Source of the DNA: Sorghum bicolor
Taxonomy: Eukaryota; Streptophyta; Magnoliopsida; Poales; Poaceae
Assembly (NCBI RefSeq): GCF_000003195.3
Contig: NC_012870.2
Span: forward strand, 13,322,501-13,386,500
Length of the DNA stretch: 64,000 nucleotides
Direction of reading: 5' to 3'
Shown here in pieces: positions 12,012-25,361 of this stretch. Both the position numbers and the translations under genes were made by a program. Below the pieces are notes generated by a model. The model saw only the letters and a program-made list of their open reading frames with translations, made no database searches and had not been told where the DNA came from. The stretch's first letter is position 1. Every line of letters begins with the position of its first letter.

Positions 12012-12545
12012 TAAGCTATGCGCGCGTCGTCACGGCCGGCCGGTAAACAGCTAGCGCGCAAAGGGCAATGATAAAAGTGTAAGAACCAAGTTATAAAACA
12101 ATGGTCTCTTATTTATCTAAGAACCATTTTATTGTTACTTTTAGACTTTTAGTCATTTCCATCTTCTTCTTTTTTTTTCTAATCCTATACTCACGTTCAT
12201 TTCAAGCATGAGCCTATATATATATCACTGCATATGTTTTTAATGTATGCCTAGCTTCCAGCACGCATGAAAAGCTCTTCTCTCTTCTACTACATCTATA
12301 TTTTCTTAGCTACTATAAGCTAATTGTTGTAGTTGCTCTAAAGCCAACTGCAATAATAGCTATCGATCATCAGGAACGAATCCTGCTTCCTCTCCAGCTG
12401 GGACGAGCGAGCGCGTTGGCAGCTGCTTGTTTCTTCGTGGTACTTACGTGCGTGCGTGGAGGTGGAAGTGGACGGAGCTGCCACTTTCCATTCTCTCAAG
12501 ATCCCATCAATCATGCATTTCGCCCCTGCTACGTGTGCAAACTAA

Positions 12546-12777
12546 GCCCTTATTTAGTGCAAAAAAAAACAAAACTTTTCAAATTTAACGTCACATCAAA
12601 TCTCGCGGCACATGCATAAAACATTAAATATAGAGAATAACTAATTGTACAGTTTACTTATGCCAGATGAATCTTTTAAATCTAGTTAGTTTATGATTAA
12701 TTAGATAATATTTGTCAAATACAAATAAAAATGCTACCGTGTCCATTTTATAAAATTTTTTAGACCTAAACAAAGCG
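12546..12777. mobile_element. Tourist-like MITE, family A, copy 7
   Basis: TAA precedes the left end gcccttatttagtgc. The right end reads gacctaaacaaagcg. The body is typical of the family. Confidence 0.75.
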
Positions 12778-13301
12778 TAGATGTAGATGGAACGGAATGC
12801 CCGCGTTGCTTGAACAGTTGAGCTTTGAAACCCTATATCAATTAAAGAGAAAAAAAGGTCTGCTAGCTGTACGTACCTGCGTGTGTATATATATATGTTG
12901 CCTGCCGCAGATCGACCCTGCCTTCCCTAACCAAAAGGTCCAAAACGCTCTTCACATGTACTAGTAATAAATAAATGCACACAGGTGTCAGGTCTTGTAT
13001 CGTACCAAAACGCTCGGCTTCCAATTCGATCCATGCATGCCTCGACAAGTGATGAACGTTGCAATCATTTACACGCAGTTTTCTAAGGCAGGGCAATTCG
13101 TTCAAACCGAACATCCGTTAGCTTCCCTAGCACTAGTCCACTACCATAGCCCGGGTTTGGTAATGTTCTGGTTTCATAAAAAAAAACTATGGCAAAGACT
13201 TTCGATATAGAGCAAATTTCTGACTAAGCTAGATGTGTTTTGAAAAATGTTTGATAAAAACAATGCTAGTGATAATTTTATATCTAATTTATATTAGGTT
13301 A

Positions 13302-13617
13302 CGGCCCCGTTTGGCACGGTTTCTCCAGCGGTGTTTGGAGCCGTTTTGTGCCAAACAGAGTAAAATAGAATGACTCCACCAATAAAGCCCCTAAAAACAT
13401 GCTCTCACATAACTTTAGGATGTGAAAGAGCCAAAAATAGTGGCTTCTTCCGGCTTCACCTCATTCTACGTGACGTTCTGTGAGAACAAATTTTAAGGAA
13501 AGAGCTATTTTGCCAAACGGTTTACCAAAATAGCTCCAGCTCCGCCGATAGAGCTGAAGCCCCCGTCTCACCAAAAAACAGCTTCACTAGCAAAGTAGAG
13601 CCGTGCCAAACGAGACC
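13302..13617. mobile_element. MITE with GGCCCCGTTTGGCACGG termini
   Basis: The left GGCCCCGTTTGGCACGG and the reverse complement of the right end GGTCTCGTTTGGCACGG form a 17-bp imperfect inverted repeat. TTA/TAA-like flanks suggest PIF/Harbinger. A related but shorter unit occurs at about 58610-58752. Confidence 0.7.
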
Positions 13618-13779
13618 TAAGATAAAAAAAAAATCGCTTTTTGGGCTCCGGCTCCTCAGGTATAAGAACGCCTCTGTTTCCTTTGTTTTTTTTTTGCGAG
13701 GATCGGAACCGCAGGAAGCCAGACTACAGTACACAAGGCGCGCGCGCGTTCTTAATCCGTGTTTGGTGAACCAAATAAA

Positions 13780-14010
13780 GGCCTTGTTTAGTTCGTAAAA
13801 ACTTTAGTTTTTGGCTACTGTAGCATTTCGGTTTTATTTGACAAACATTGTCCAATCACGGAGTAACTAGGCTCAAAAGATTCATTTCACAAATTACAGA
13901 TAAACTGTGCAGTTAGTTTTTATTTTCGTCTATATTTAATGCTCTATGCATGCGACTAAAGATTCGATATGATGAAGAATCTTGAAATTTTTTACGAACT
14001 AAACAAGGCC
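13780..14010. mobile_element. Tourist-like MITE, family A, copy 8
   Basis: Both termini are intact (ggccttgtttagttcg and cgaactaaacaaggcc), giving a 16-bp near-perfect inverted repeat. Confidence 0.85.
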
Positions 14011-14171
14011 ATAGAGTAATGCATGCATACGCACGCAGCGCTTGTTTAGCTTGACCCCGTTGGAACGAGAGAACATGCATGCTTTTGTTTTAGGGCCACG
14101 ACCACGAGTGTGGTCAGTGGCGGCGATGGGGCAGAGGCAGAGAGCATCATCCGCGGTCGTCGATGCAGACA

Positions 14172-14353
14172 AAACAAGGTAAAGTTTTCAAGATTCTCTG
14201 TCACATCGAATCATGAAGTATTAAATATAGATGAAAACAAAAACTAATCACACAGTTTGACTGTAAATCACGAGATGAATCTTTTGACCCTAGTTAGTAT
14301 ATGATTGGCCACAAACAAACGAAAGTGCTACAGTTCCGAAAACTGACGAGGCC
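14172..14353. mobile_element. Tourist-like MITE, family A, copy 9 (decayed)
   Basis: The body blocks ctctgtcacatcgaatc, attaaatatagatg and gaatcttttgacc are present. The ends are degenerate (aacaaggtaaag and gacgaggcc). Confidence 0.65.
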
Positions 14354-15143
14354 TAGTACGTACGTACGTGCAGGATCAGATCAGAGGTCCCTTCCCTTGC
14401 GCCAGCACGCATGGAGCCGTACGTCATCGGGATCTGCTTGCATTGCATGGGTGGCCAGGCAGATTGGATTGGATTGGATTGTTCATCCTCGTCTGGCCGT
14501 CTCGTCACCGTCAGATCCATCATCCTGCGGCGGCAGTAGTCTTCTGGAGTAGTAGTGGAGCACCGTCAGATCCATCATCCATCCATCGATGTGGGCGCAC
14601 CTCCGTAGCTGCTACTGCTACGTACATACACGCTGCCACGATCGCCATGTCCACACGTGACACTCAAGTCATCCCACCATCCCCATCGCTCGCCGTCGCC
14701 GTACTAGTACCCCTGCTGCCTGCTACATAAACATCCTTGCGATTACTACTAATTTCAGATCTCGCTCGTCGCTCAGGATTAACGAGGCGACCAGATCAGA
14801 CGGCGGCATAAACAACGACGCCTCCTTCCAACTGGAGGCAGTTTGGCACTGCCAACGTGAAGCGGAAGGCCGGGGTGGCGACCCCCGTCCCATCCCATAC
14901 GCTACTTGGCTTGGCTTGGCTGGCCTGCCTGCCCACCCCACCACTTTTTTTTTTTTTTTTGCCTTTGCCTTTGTCGCCGCCCCTCAGCACGCACGCAACG
15001 CAAACGCAGGCGCAGAGACGAGACGCCCGCAGGCACAGCACAGCCATTTTCCCTTCTCCACCTCCCTCGCCTCCTCGATCTCTCCTCCCTCCTCCCCTCT
15101 CGCCCCCACCCCACCCCCGCGCCGACTACCAACCGCATGCGCC
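14354..15143 (+). promoter_or_regulatory. Upstream region and 5' leader of the DRIP-like gene
   Basis: No TATA box could be assigned with confidence. The part from about 14980 is CT/CCTC-rich, as in grass 5' leaders, and is preceded by a 16-base poly-T run near 14945. An in-frame upstream ATG at 14916 would extend the protein through this leader; its encoded poly-Phe stretch argues against its use. Confidence 0.4.
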
Positions 15144-18100
15144 ATGCAGCCGGGGCCCACCTCGCCGCCGCCGGGCCCGGACAAATCCGAGGCGCCCGCG
15201 CCCCTGCCCGACGCGGACGCCCGGGCTGACGACGACGTGGTCAAGGCGGCGGCCCGCGGGGAGGACCACGGCGAGAGGAGGGCCGCCACCACCGCATCCG
15301 CCCGGGGCAGGAAGAGACGGAGGCGCGGCGGCGGCGGCGGCCCCTCCTCCTACTTCTCCACCTCCTCCTCCTCCTCCCGCTCCCCTTCCGCCGCCGCCGC
15401 GGGGACGCGCGGGGTCGTCATGGTCAAGCGGGACCTGCTCGCGCGCTGCATGACGTGCCCGCTCTGCCGCCGCCTCCTCCGCGACGCCACCACCATCTCC
15501 GAGTGCCTCCACACGTGTGAGTCCCCCGCCGCCTCCCTCGCTACGTACGTGCATCCTAGCTACTATTTCGTGATTCGTAAACCAACCCAGCTGGACCGTC
15601 GGCGGGGGCCTAGGATTCCGTTCCTCCCCCCGGGCACGTCGCCGCCCGCCCGCCCGCCCCCGCTTTGATTCCATCCACGCGTTTTACCGCCTCTGGTACG
15701 TCGGATTTCACCCTCCCCTCCCTCCACGTGCGCGCACCGCCTCTGCACCGCGTCGATCGGGGGCAGGATTCGGTGCGCCTTCACGTCTCGTGTGCAGTCG
15801 TGCTCGTGGGTTGGGACGACTCTGTTCTTCGTCCCCGCCTCCACGTCAGTTATAAGTACCTCTGTTCATCGCTGTACCCATAAGTATACGTACACGGCGT
15901 CGCCAAATTTCGCGTCGTGCTTGTCCCGTTGCTACTGTATCATTTGCCACCACAGTCGTCCCACCATTTCAAGTTTTTTCGCTGCGTCTTCAAGCTCATT
16001 ATGGTACTATTTCGATAGGATCTTATGTTCTCAGGCCATGTAAATGTCAATCTCGGCGCCATCATTTGTTCTGTTGTTGCTTGCGTACTGTACTTTACTA
16101 AACGCAAGCTTCTAACTGGAATTACAGGAACCTGCACGTGCAATTCCCTTTCTGAACCGTGTTGTTGCATCAACCTTCAGAATAAACCATTCAGTCTCGT
16201 TAGGCATGTGATTCATGATAGCATTTGGTTCCCAGCAAGTCCCAACCTCATGCACCTATTGACTAAGATGACAGAGTTTAGTTCCCAGCAAGTCCCGACA
16301 TCACGCAACTATTTTGACTCCCTGTGTAATAACTTTGTCAGTAGGAACTACTGTTTTGAAATCTGGACGGACGGTAGAAAGCTTACAATGATTATGTAAC
16401 TATTGTTAAGATGATATTTTTAACGAACACAGGGGAATCACTGCGATGTAACTCTGCAATTGATGTAGAAGATGGTAGCTTATAAGTTATGATTACACAC
16501 ATGGATCTTGGGTGCGATGTTTTTATAGTTGCCGCTTCGATGTCAATCTTCTATTGTATCTTCAGCGAGATCATTTGAAGAATTATTTTTGGGCTTCCAT
16601 CTTTTTAACGCAGTGCCCCCATCCCCCCCTAGGTTTATGACATACCGTTCCACTAATTTGGAAGTTTTTTTTTCCAGTTAGACAATGTAATTTCAAAGCT
16701 CTAACCTTTGCACTCTGGCGCAGTTTGCAGAAAGTGTATATATCAGAAGTTTGATGATGAGGAAGTAGAATGCTGCCCAGTATGTAAAATTGATCTTGGC
16801 TGCACACCTACTGAGAAGCTTAGGTATACATGTTCTCATTCTGTATTTTATCCATTGTGCTATGTGCTATCTTAAGGTCAAAATAAATCATGCCAAATCT
16901 TTACAGTAACACATTATTTTGCTGGACCTCTGATATACTGTGGCTTTCCTTTTGACCACATGTACTTAACCGGAACGGGATGCAAAATCATTCATTTTAT
17001 CTACTACTACTACTATCTGACATCCGCACTCCGTAGGATATAGTTGCACTTTAGATTTTCCCATCAGTAAGATTTGGATCAGAGTTCATTTTAGTTTTCT
17101 TATGTGATGTGTTATCTTTTTCAAATTCAGTATTAAACGCGCATGCTTGATTATTATATGTCAAGTTAGTTGGATAGTTATTTTCATTTGAAACTGTATA
17201 TATGGATGTAGTGTGAGTGTTTGACCCCTATTTTGTCAGAATAATTTGGATTAAAAACCTGCACTAAACATAATACTTTAATTTAAAAAATGTTTTATCG
17301 CTTTATTTTCTGTAGCATCTATTAGAGTGTGTTGTTGCCAAAAATCATGCACACATTTACTATTTAGTGTTATTGACATTTCCAAAATTTTGTCATTGTT
17401 GCAGTTGATACCAACTGCATTGGTATTTTGTAAACCTATTTGTTACATTGGCATACAAATGCCCTGGAATAGCTTAATTGCTTGTACATTATAGTGCGTG
17501 TCTTCTTTAATTTAGTTGAAAAACGAATAGTTTGTAATTTTGTCTGTATGGTTTTGCAACGCTATGGCTCTACCTTGTGCCTTTCTTATACTTGTGTTTT
17601 ATGATTTTCAGAGCCGATCACAGCTTACAAGATGTAAGATCAAAACTTTTTCCGTTCAAAAGAAAGAAGATTAATGCAGAAGAAGTTCCATCTAGTATTT
17701 CACTTCCCACTAAAATTAAAGAAAGATCTATCTCTTCATTAGTCGTCGATGCACCTAAAGTAAAACCAACAGGCTTGACTGGACGGCGAACAAGAGCAGT
17801 TGCCAGAAAAGCTGCTGCCGCTGCCGCTGCTGCTACCTTGCGCGAACTTGGTCCAATTATTGAAGATCCTGTGAAAAAGGAAATTGATAGTTGTGACAGT
17901 CATTCTCAAAATTCAAATTTGCCTGCTAATTCAAGCAAAGCACCACAAACAAGAAGACAGGTAAACGGCATGCTCCTTATGATTCATATCTGCTGTGTCT
18001 CATGCTAGTTAGAGCAGACTAGCTTTGAAGTCATGATTTTGCACCCTGAACTCCCAAAAGGGGTGCATTGACTAGAAGAATGCACATAGTGGTAGTGATG

Positions 18101-19995
18101 TGATCCTATTGTCTGCAGATACCACCTAATGCGGAGGCATCTAACCATTCCTCCAACAAAGATACCGAAGGTGATAGTAAGGATGACTTGGCAGATAAGT
18201 CTGAACTCTGGCGTCCTTTAAATTGTTTAGTAGAAGCTGCGAACAGGACAAAATCCTTTAGGTCAAGTTCACAGAGTCCAGTTGTTAAGGGAGAACATAT
18301 CAATGGCTCTACAAGTGGTACATTTGCTAGCAAAGCAAAGGCAAGGGAGAATCTGGAGAAGTCCAAAACTGAGGATGACAAAAAAGATGCACCCACGCCA
18401 CCCGTGCTGCCAAAAAGAAGAGCTCAAGGTACTGCACGGAAGAGGAAAGATCTTCAAGCTCCAACAGATGTGAAGCCTGATGCTGCAGCTGCACAGAGTG
18501 CAAAGAAGTTCCGCTCCATATGGTTTTCATTGATTGCCTCGTTTAACCAGTAAGCATTTCCAATTCATTACAGGATCCCTTTTGTCTTAGTATCCAAGAA
18601 ACCAAATAGCAAGCATGGACTTCTTTCTGATCTTCTTGTGCTTTAATTACTTTCAGGCAAGGAGATCCACCTTTACCACAGATTCCTTCCCACTATTTGC
18701 GAATAAAGTGAGCTCAACTTTACTCATCTTTTGATTAAACAGTTTAATGCCCTAATTTAATAGATTTTTCTATACTTGACCTTGAGTCAAATTCTTATTT
18801 ATTTATTACACTTGATTTTCATCAGATACATCTATGACAAACAGCACAATACTAGACAGAAAATGTAGGAACTTCCATTAGAAGGCAAATAGGAAGAGAG
18901 ATACTTGTATGACAAGTACATAGCACTGATTATCTTTGCCGGTAGCAGCACATTAACAGAATTGAAGAGCATTTTATTCACAGACTTTTATCCATAATCC
19001 TATATTGGAGCTATCTACAAATACTGGTATTCAGTGGACTTGAAGATTAAGACAAATCTTGTTTTCCCCATGACTTGATACTTGATGTTCATCTATAGAT
19101 GTGTTGATAATGTAATAAGATGAATAGCATTATATTTACTTGTTTGTAAATTTGAATGATATCTCGAGTAGTATAGTTACAAGATCAGATTTAGTTCATA
19201 GTGAAATGTGTTTGTTATTTAATAAATTGATTTTGTGTTGCTTTGTGAACTAATATCATATCCTTTTGATCAAGACTGATATGCTAATTTTATAACCACA
19301 GAGATGGAAATGTCCCTGCTTCATCTATCCAAAAGTACCTCATGCAGAAGCTCAGTCTTCCTAGTGAGTCTGAGGTGAGAAATCAGAGTCATCTGTCTTA
19401 TATAGTATTGTTGGGCCTTTGTACACTTGATTTCTCCTCTTAAGAGCTAAAAAATATACATTCTTTACTGGGATTCGAATTATCTTTTGACAGACTTGTT
19501 GCCATGCGAGGGTGAAACAATTGCTTCATTGTTCTTTTGTTCTTTTGTAGGAACACATTTAGTGATTTCAACAGTAAATTGTAGTAAAAATGCATCCTGT
19601 ATCAATTGCATGACACTGCATATGTTGACTGCTCTTTACAATTTCCTCCTGATGATACTCTTTGCACCTCCATTTGCACCATGTAGACATATTCATCGAT
19701 TTTTTTTTTTGTAATATAATTGCAATAGGTATTCTTCTATCTGTTTGGACTTTTGTGGAGGACAGCTGTAGGAACCAAGCATGATTGACAGTCTGAATAG
19801 CTCTTGATATTTCTGTTACAGGTGGAAATAAAGTGTTGCGAGCAGCCAGTGAACCCTTCACAACCTCTATGCAATTTAGTAGAGCTGTGGCTGAAGGGAA
19901 GAGAGACACAGACAACTCAGACCATGACCGGCTCATCAGCTAAAGAGTTTGTGATGGTGCTAACATACGGACGGCCAAAGGCCCCTGCAATGTGA
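15144..19995 (+). CDS. RING-type E3 ubiquitin ligase, DRIP (DREB2A-interacting protein) family
   Basis: Seven coding exons join in phase: 15144-15516, 16724-16823, 17612-17960, 18119-18549, 18657-18707, 19302-19374 and 19822-19995, giving 516 residues. A C3HC4 RING spans about 105-145 (CPLC, then ECLHTFC, KC, CPVC), split after His-123 by intron 1. The middle is basic and low-complexity, with an alanine run and nuclear-type basic clusters (KRKK, PKRR). The C-terminus (IWFSLIAS..., YLRIKDGNVPASSIQKYL, NLVELWL) fits the ubiquitin-like RAWUL region found in Polycomb-type RING proteins. In Arabidopsis DRIP1/2 ubiquitinate the drought factor DREB2A in the nucleus; the same role here is inferred. 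The start is the ATG in a GC-rich exon, and an in-frame ATG at 15420 just before the RING is the alternative. The roughly 92 residues before the RING look grass-type, low-complexity and poorly constrained. Confidence 0.92.
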
Positions 19996-20450
19996 AGGCA
20001 CCATGCAAACATTCAGGCCCTCAAACCTATTTTTCCTGTGAGGCAGCCATAGCCAGCCAATTGTTGGCCCTTTGCAAGAGGTCATCAAAGATAACTCTCC
20101 CTGACGACACAGCCTCACAATATGCAGTGGCTGGCTCTTCTTCAGAGCTAGCCCTTGGTGTCACATTCATGTATTCTTTGATGTTATAGCATACGTTGTT
20201 TTGATTCCTTTAGGATGTCTTTTTCTTATTTATTATACATCGATAGTGGTATAGATAGAAAGTTGTGATTGATACTTGTAGGTATCATTGATGTTTTGGT
20301 TGGTCATAAATTATATAGGGAGAGAAACTCGTAGCCTTTGCTTGTAAGAGATGACCAGAGATGATTGCAGAGTCTTTCTGCTGTAACGTGACTTATTGTA
20401 ACACCAACTTGTAACTCTATATTTGTCTTTGAACTCGTTAGTGACTATTT
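19996..20450 (+). other. Probable 3' untranslated region of the DRIP-like gene
   Basis: This non-coding stretch after the TGA contains several AT-rich near-upstream elements (for example ttgtaact, attata). The exact polyadenylation site cannot be read. Confidence 0.4.
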
Positions 20451-20667
20451 TTTTTTTGGGGATCGACTCATGCATTAGATTCCTAACTCCTTATTTCTGG
20501 ACCTGATACGGCCTTACTTTCACTTTCACATGCAGTTAGCTAAACGCTGTTAGAAGTTAGAACTTGGCTGATTTATTTTGAGAGAAAAATACGGCTGGTA
20601 GATTCAACTACAAGGTTTTGATTTGTTTTCGTTGACCATTTGCTTTCATGCACTGCACTATTACCAG

Positions 20668-20831
20668 TTCTATTTGTGTCTTTAAAGTCTTATTACTCGG
20701 AAAATAATTGTGTTATCCCAATTTCCCAGGCTTCTTTGTGATGGACTGTATTTTGTGTCTTTAAAAGTCCTATTATATTCGGAAAATAATTGTGTTGTCC
20801 CAATTTGCCAGGCTTCTTTGTGATGGACTGA
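20668..20831. repeat. 82-bp tandem duplication
   Basis: Two adjacent copies share tttgtgtctttaaa, cggaaaataattgtgtt and aggcttctttgtgatggac with a period of 82 bp. It lies between the DRIP-like and prefoldin genes. Confidence 0.8.
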
Positions 20832-20855
20832 TGGTACGGATCGACTCATGCATTA

Positions 20856-21089
20856 GGCCTTATTTAGATCTAAATCTTTTTTAGATTTTGACACTGTAGC
20901 AGTTTAGTTTTTATTTGACAAACATTGTGCAATTATGGAGTAACTGAGCTTAAAAGATTCGTCTTATGATTTACAAGCAAACTGTACAATTAATTTTTAT
21001 TTTCATTTATATTTAGTATTATGCAAGATTTGATATGACGAAAAATCTTAAAAAGTTTTTTGTTTTGGTGAACTAAAATAAAAAAGGCC
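20856..21089. mobile_element. Tourist-like MITE, family A, copy 10
   Basis: TTA duplications lie at 20853-20855 and 21090-21092. The termini are ggccttatttagatc and gaactaaaataaaaaaggcc. It sits right upstream of the prefoldin gene and may lie in its promoter. Confidence 0.85.
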
Positions 21090-21285
21090 TTAGTTTACCC
21101 ATCCGATTGTCGCTTTCATCACTCAAAACCCTTTCCCCCCCTCCACCCTTTTCCCCTCCCGGGTCGAGTGCTCGAGCTCCGACCAAATCTCGCAGCGGCT
21201 GCAATCCCCGAGCCCGAAGCGCGGATCAGCGGAGGAGGACGCCAGATTCTGATCTGCGGCCGGCGCGACCCACAGAAAACCGGAG

Positions 21286-23665
21286 ATGCAGCAGGTAAAG
21301 TGGCGGAGCAAACCCTAGGCCCCCAAGCCAAACACTCCCTTGTTTGGCTTAATCCCGGCTTAATCCGAGAGGTGGTGTTGTGGTGGGGGATTGGTTCCGC
21401 AGGGCGACGGCACGGAGGCGCAGGTGACGTGGGAGGACCAGCAGAACATCAACCGCTTCGGTCGCCTCAACAACCGCCTCCACGAGCTCCAGGACGAGAT
21501 CAAGCTCGCGAAGGTGGTTTCCTTGACATCTTGCTTCTTTTCCATGCACCATCTCCTTGTATTTGCACTGCCTGATTTGTTTAGAGCCCAAGGGAACGGG
21601 GCGCCAGTCTCAGCCTTTGAATAGATTTAGTCTTTAGTAGCGACTGGTGACTGGTCAGGTGCTGATGCATTAGGTTTGTAGGTTCTTGGGGATGGAGGTT
21701 ATGGTAGCCTATTTGTGGTGTACATTTCTATGGGAAAGAAAATGCCAGAGAGAGTGTGCATTTCCTGATTGTTTGCAAGAATGAAGCACACAAAAACATC
21801 CCATATTCCCATGGATTAGTTGTAGTTTTACCTTAAGTTTTATTGGGCAAATCTGTGAGTTTCATTTGCATAGCAGATAGCACGGTTGTTTGCTAGATAA
21901 ATGGACCAATTTATGGTTTTCACTTTGTCTATGCATCTGTCTCGTTCTTGGTATTTCCTTCATTTATGTATGGCAATGTGTTACTAGTTTATGATCTTAT
22001 TGTTTGATAGGCAGGCATTAGCTCTATTTTTTGTTGGATTCTGATTTGCTACAGATAACATCTAGTTTTGTTTAAAGGTTCTCAGTCAATTCACCCATGA
22101 ATATTATAATAAAAAAGCGTAGGGTAATATTGTGGTCTTGTTCAGGAAGTTAGGGAAAAAATGTTTACAGGAATTTGGACTTACTACGAATTTTGTGTGA
22201 CCCTGATCCTGGCATGTTTTGAGAAGGAACCACCTGCATACCTTTTTCTGACCCAACTTCCTTTGTCCAGCCAGCTCCAGACCCCCACCCCCCTCTGCAA
22301 TTGCACTTTAACCATATATGGACTGTAGTGGAATTTGGATTCTGATTCACTTAACTCCTTCCACCTTAGTCCCTATGTAAAGTTGAATACAGACTATGGT
22401 TTGTATACATCTTTCCTATTAAAAAATTAGAGCGCCTTGTATATGTGTAGATATAGAGAGGTGAATACAAACGTTAGTTTATATACGTCTTCCTTATTCA
22501 AAAGTTAAGCATCTTTCATGTGTAGATTGTCATAAAACATTCCGCCTTTTACCAGAATTTTCAAGTAAATATGAACTACGAATTACTAGTGCAGTGCTTA
22601 ATTCTACACATTTTTTATAACCACAATGATGATTCTATCATTCTATTGTGACTTGGGGTGATTGAATGATTTCTTCTCATTACTTGTGAAAATGAGATTG
22701 AACCAAAAATAAAAAAATGCTGGAGAAGAACATAGAAAGCTTAACTTCATATCAATTTCCTTTTAAAATTCAATTTGCATATAGCTGTTTTATATTCTTA
22801 ATTTTTTATCAAGGATTGTTTCTGTAATATACCAATTCAGGTTTGTTTTTCCAGCAATTGAGTTATCGTGTGTATTGATGTCTAGTATCCTGGACTAGTT
22901 ACCGTGACCCCTGAGAGATGTTACCCTAAGAAATTGTTGTCAATAGGCTATTGTGGTGCTGAATTTGTGTGTTTGTGCCTGGGAATGGGCACCATGTTGC
23001 TTTTTCACTTGTTGATAAATGCATACAGATCAGGCATTTGGCATATTTCCCCAGCTTATCTGACATGTTTTCCTTTAGATATATTTTAGATCATTTTTGA
23101 ATTGATAAGAAGACATGTTTTCATCTTTATCATGATATTTCATAGTTGGTACTGTCTGCGAAGATCACAATATTTCTGTTTTCTTTTAATTTTGTTTCAC
23201 GATAATTCGAGTAGTAATTTTGAATGTAGAGTAGTAGTAGAGGATTGTGAAATTAGAATCATACTTAACATCACTCTAAATTTCGCTGTGTACTGCCACT
23301 ATTCGTTATGTTAGAGTTTTCATGATTCTTGTGGGAAATGAACCTTTTCACGTGAAATTCCTACATTGGACCTAAAGGCCATTTCCTCTTTCACTATATT
23401 CCAGGAAACGAATGAGAACCTTGATGATGCTGGGAATGAACTCATCTTATCTGATGAAGATGTTGTACGCTTCCAAATTGGGGAAGTGTTTGCTCACATG
23501 CCAAGGGATGACGTCGAGACTAGGCTGGAGCAGATGAAGGAGGATGCGGCTAAGAAGCTGGAGAGGTTAGAGGAGGAGAAGGAATCCATCCTCGCCCAGA
23601 TGGCCGAGCTGAAGAAGATACTGTACGGGAAGTTCAAGGATGCCATCAACCTGGAGGAAGATTAG
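21286..23665 (+). CDS. PFD4: Prefoldin subunit 4
   Basis: Three exons join in phase 0: 21286-21294 (only Met-Gln-Gln), 21403-21513 and 23405-23665, giving 126 residues. The family's usual length is about 120-135. The sequence runs [18 protein letters not shown]..., then two acidic/hydrophobic beta-hairpin segments ([21 protein letters not shown]) between two coiled-coil helices. The last helix, [21 protein letters not shown], ends in an acidic tail. This is a beta-type subunit of the hexameric prefoldin co-chaperone, which hands unfolded actin and tubulin to the CCT chaperonin in the cytosol. The tiny first exon makes single-exon gene finding start wrongly at an internal ATG. Housekeeping expression is expected but not visible from the sequence. 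Confidence 0.94.
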
Positions 23666-23876
23666 TAGTAGAGTCGTGACTATTTGGCCCTCTTTCTAGT
23701 TCAGGTGCTGTTTTTGTTTCCCTGCCCTCCCACAAACATTTGTCTTGTGATGCTGGCCTGCTTGTGTAACAGAAGCTCTTCTACCCAGAAGAATCCAGAA
23801 AATAGTTTTTATTCATTCTGCGGGTGTATATGGATTGATTGAAGTTATTAGCCCTGAGCTTTTCAGTTGGACTTTC

Positions 23877-24118
23877 GGCCTTGTTTAGTTCCTAAAAAAT
23901 TTTGCAAAATTTTTCAGATTCCCCGTCACATCGAATCTTTAGACACATGCATGAAGTACTAAATATAGACAAAAATAAAAACTAATTGCACAGTTTGGTC
24001 GGAATTGACGAGACAAATCTTTTGAGCCTAATTAGTCCATGGTTGGACAATATTTGTCAAATACAAACGAAAGAGCTACAGTGTTCATTTTGCAAAATAT
24101 TTTGGAACTAAACAAGGG
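23877..24118. mobile_element. Tourist-like MITE, family A, copy 11
   Basis: The left terminus ggccttgtttagttcc and the right terminus ggaactaaacaagggg are present, with a full-length body. It starts about 210 bp after the prefoldin stop, in or just past the 3' UTR. Confidence 0.85.
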
Positions 24119-25361
24119 GTCGGTTCCTGTGGGTACATCACTTGTCCTATTTTCCAGCAAACGTGTGAGTGCCAGAAAACACTGGAGATAAAGGGCATGT
24201 GATGTAGGCCATCTCTGCCTAAGTGGTTGAGTATCATTTGCAGTTTTGCACCCTTACCTTACCTGGCAGTGCTCTCACCGGCTTCGATGATTTTTGGAAA
24301 AGTATTTGGAAAAAGTCTATATAAACCCTCTAACTATCGAGGATAGACTACTTCACCTCCAAAACTATAAAACTATAAAGTTGGATTTTTTACCTTTAAA
24401 TTTTCTAAAACCGGTCAAATAATCCCTTGAGTGGTTTGGAAAGTGGTTTTGCTATAGTGACGTATGTTTTGTCTTTATTTTTTTATTTACGTTGAATCTT
24501 TGAAAAATTACAGTAGATCATAGAAAAATTATAAAAATAGAAAATTCAATTTTGTTGGATTCTAAACATATAATATGGTGCTTTAGTACAAAGTTTCTGA
24601 TATAACTTTAGATCAATGCTTTTTATAACTAATTGAAATAATTCATAGCTATGGCTTATATGGTTCAATTGTGGTGAAATTTTTATGATGAGCTAATTAT
24701 TGGATGCTCTCATTGGATCATGTTGAATCTTTTTTATTTTTAAAAATATGTTTGTAACATAGATTTTGATAATATAATTATTGGATATTTTTTTATAAAT
24801 TTGACTAAACTTTAAATAGCAGTTGTTCGCTTGAACTTATCAGCCAACTATTCAACGGTGTTTTCTAAGTCATGATTTATCACCCAAACTAAAAAAAAAA
24901 TTACGATACCATGTGAGTTTTGACTAGTCGTCAAACGCCAGGTGAGAGAGGTTGAGGGCCCTGGGCCCCTTCTGTGGCCGGAGGGAATGCGTGTGAGATT
25001 CCACTCACACGGTCATCTGGCAGTCGCAGTCCTGATGCATGTCTTTTTCTTTTGACCTTTCAGCAACTCTCATGGATGGATGCAGCTGCAGTGCAGCTTG
25101 CAACGCATCAGGAACATGTGATTCCTCCCGGGCCCCCCCTACGCCTCACGTGTCCATGACTCGTTAATATGCTTGCGAACTAAAATCAATCAGCGTCTTC
25201 TGCAAATAATGCATCTTATTATCAAATCACAGGTTCTCCATCTTCCGTATAATAATTATATATAATTGGTATCATCAGGACGATGCTGTACAACGAATCA
25301 TTCAATGCAGCCCCGCACGTTACAGGTTCAGAATTTCCTCCCGACAAGCATTCCAATCTTA
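24119..25361. other. Intergenic, repeat-like
   Basis: From about 24290 to 24860 the sequence (ataaaccctctaactatcgaggatagactac...) has the look of a degenerate dispersed repeat, but no termini could be assigned. No gene is supported. Confidence 0.35.

Noticed and set aside
14857..15674. Several overlapping frames of 100-250 codons around the DRIP first exon
   Set aside because: Only the frame ending at the 15516 donor encodes the RING cysteines and joins exon 2. The others are low-complexity Pro/Arg-rich.
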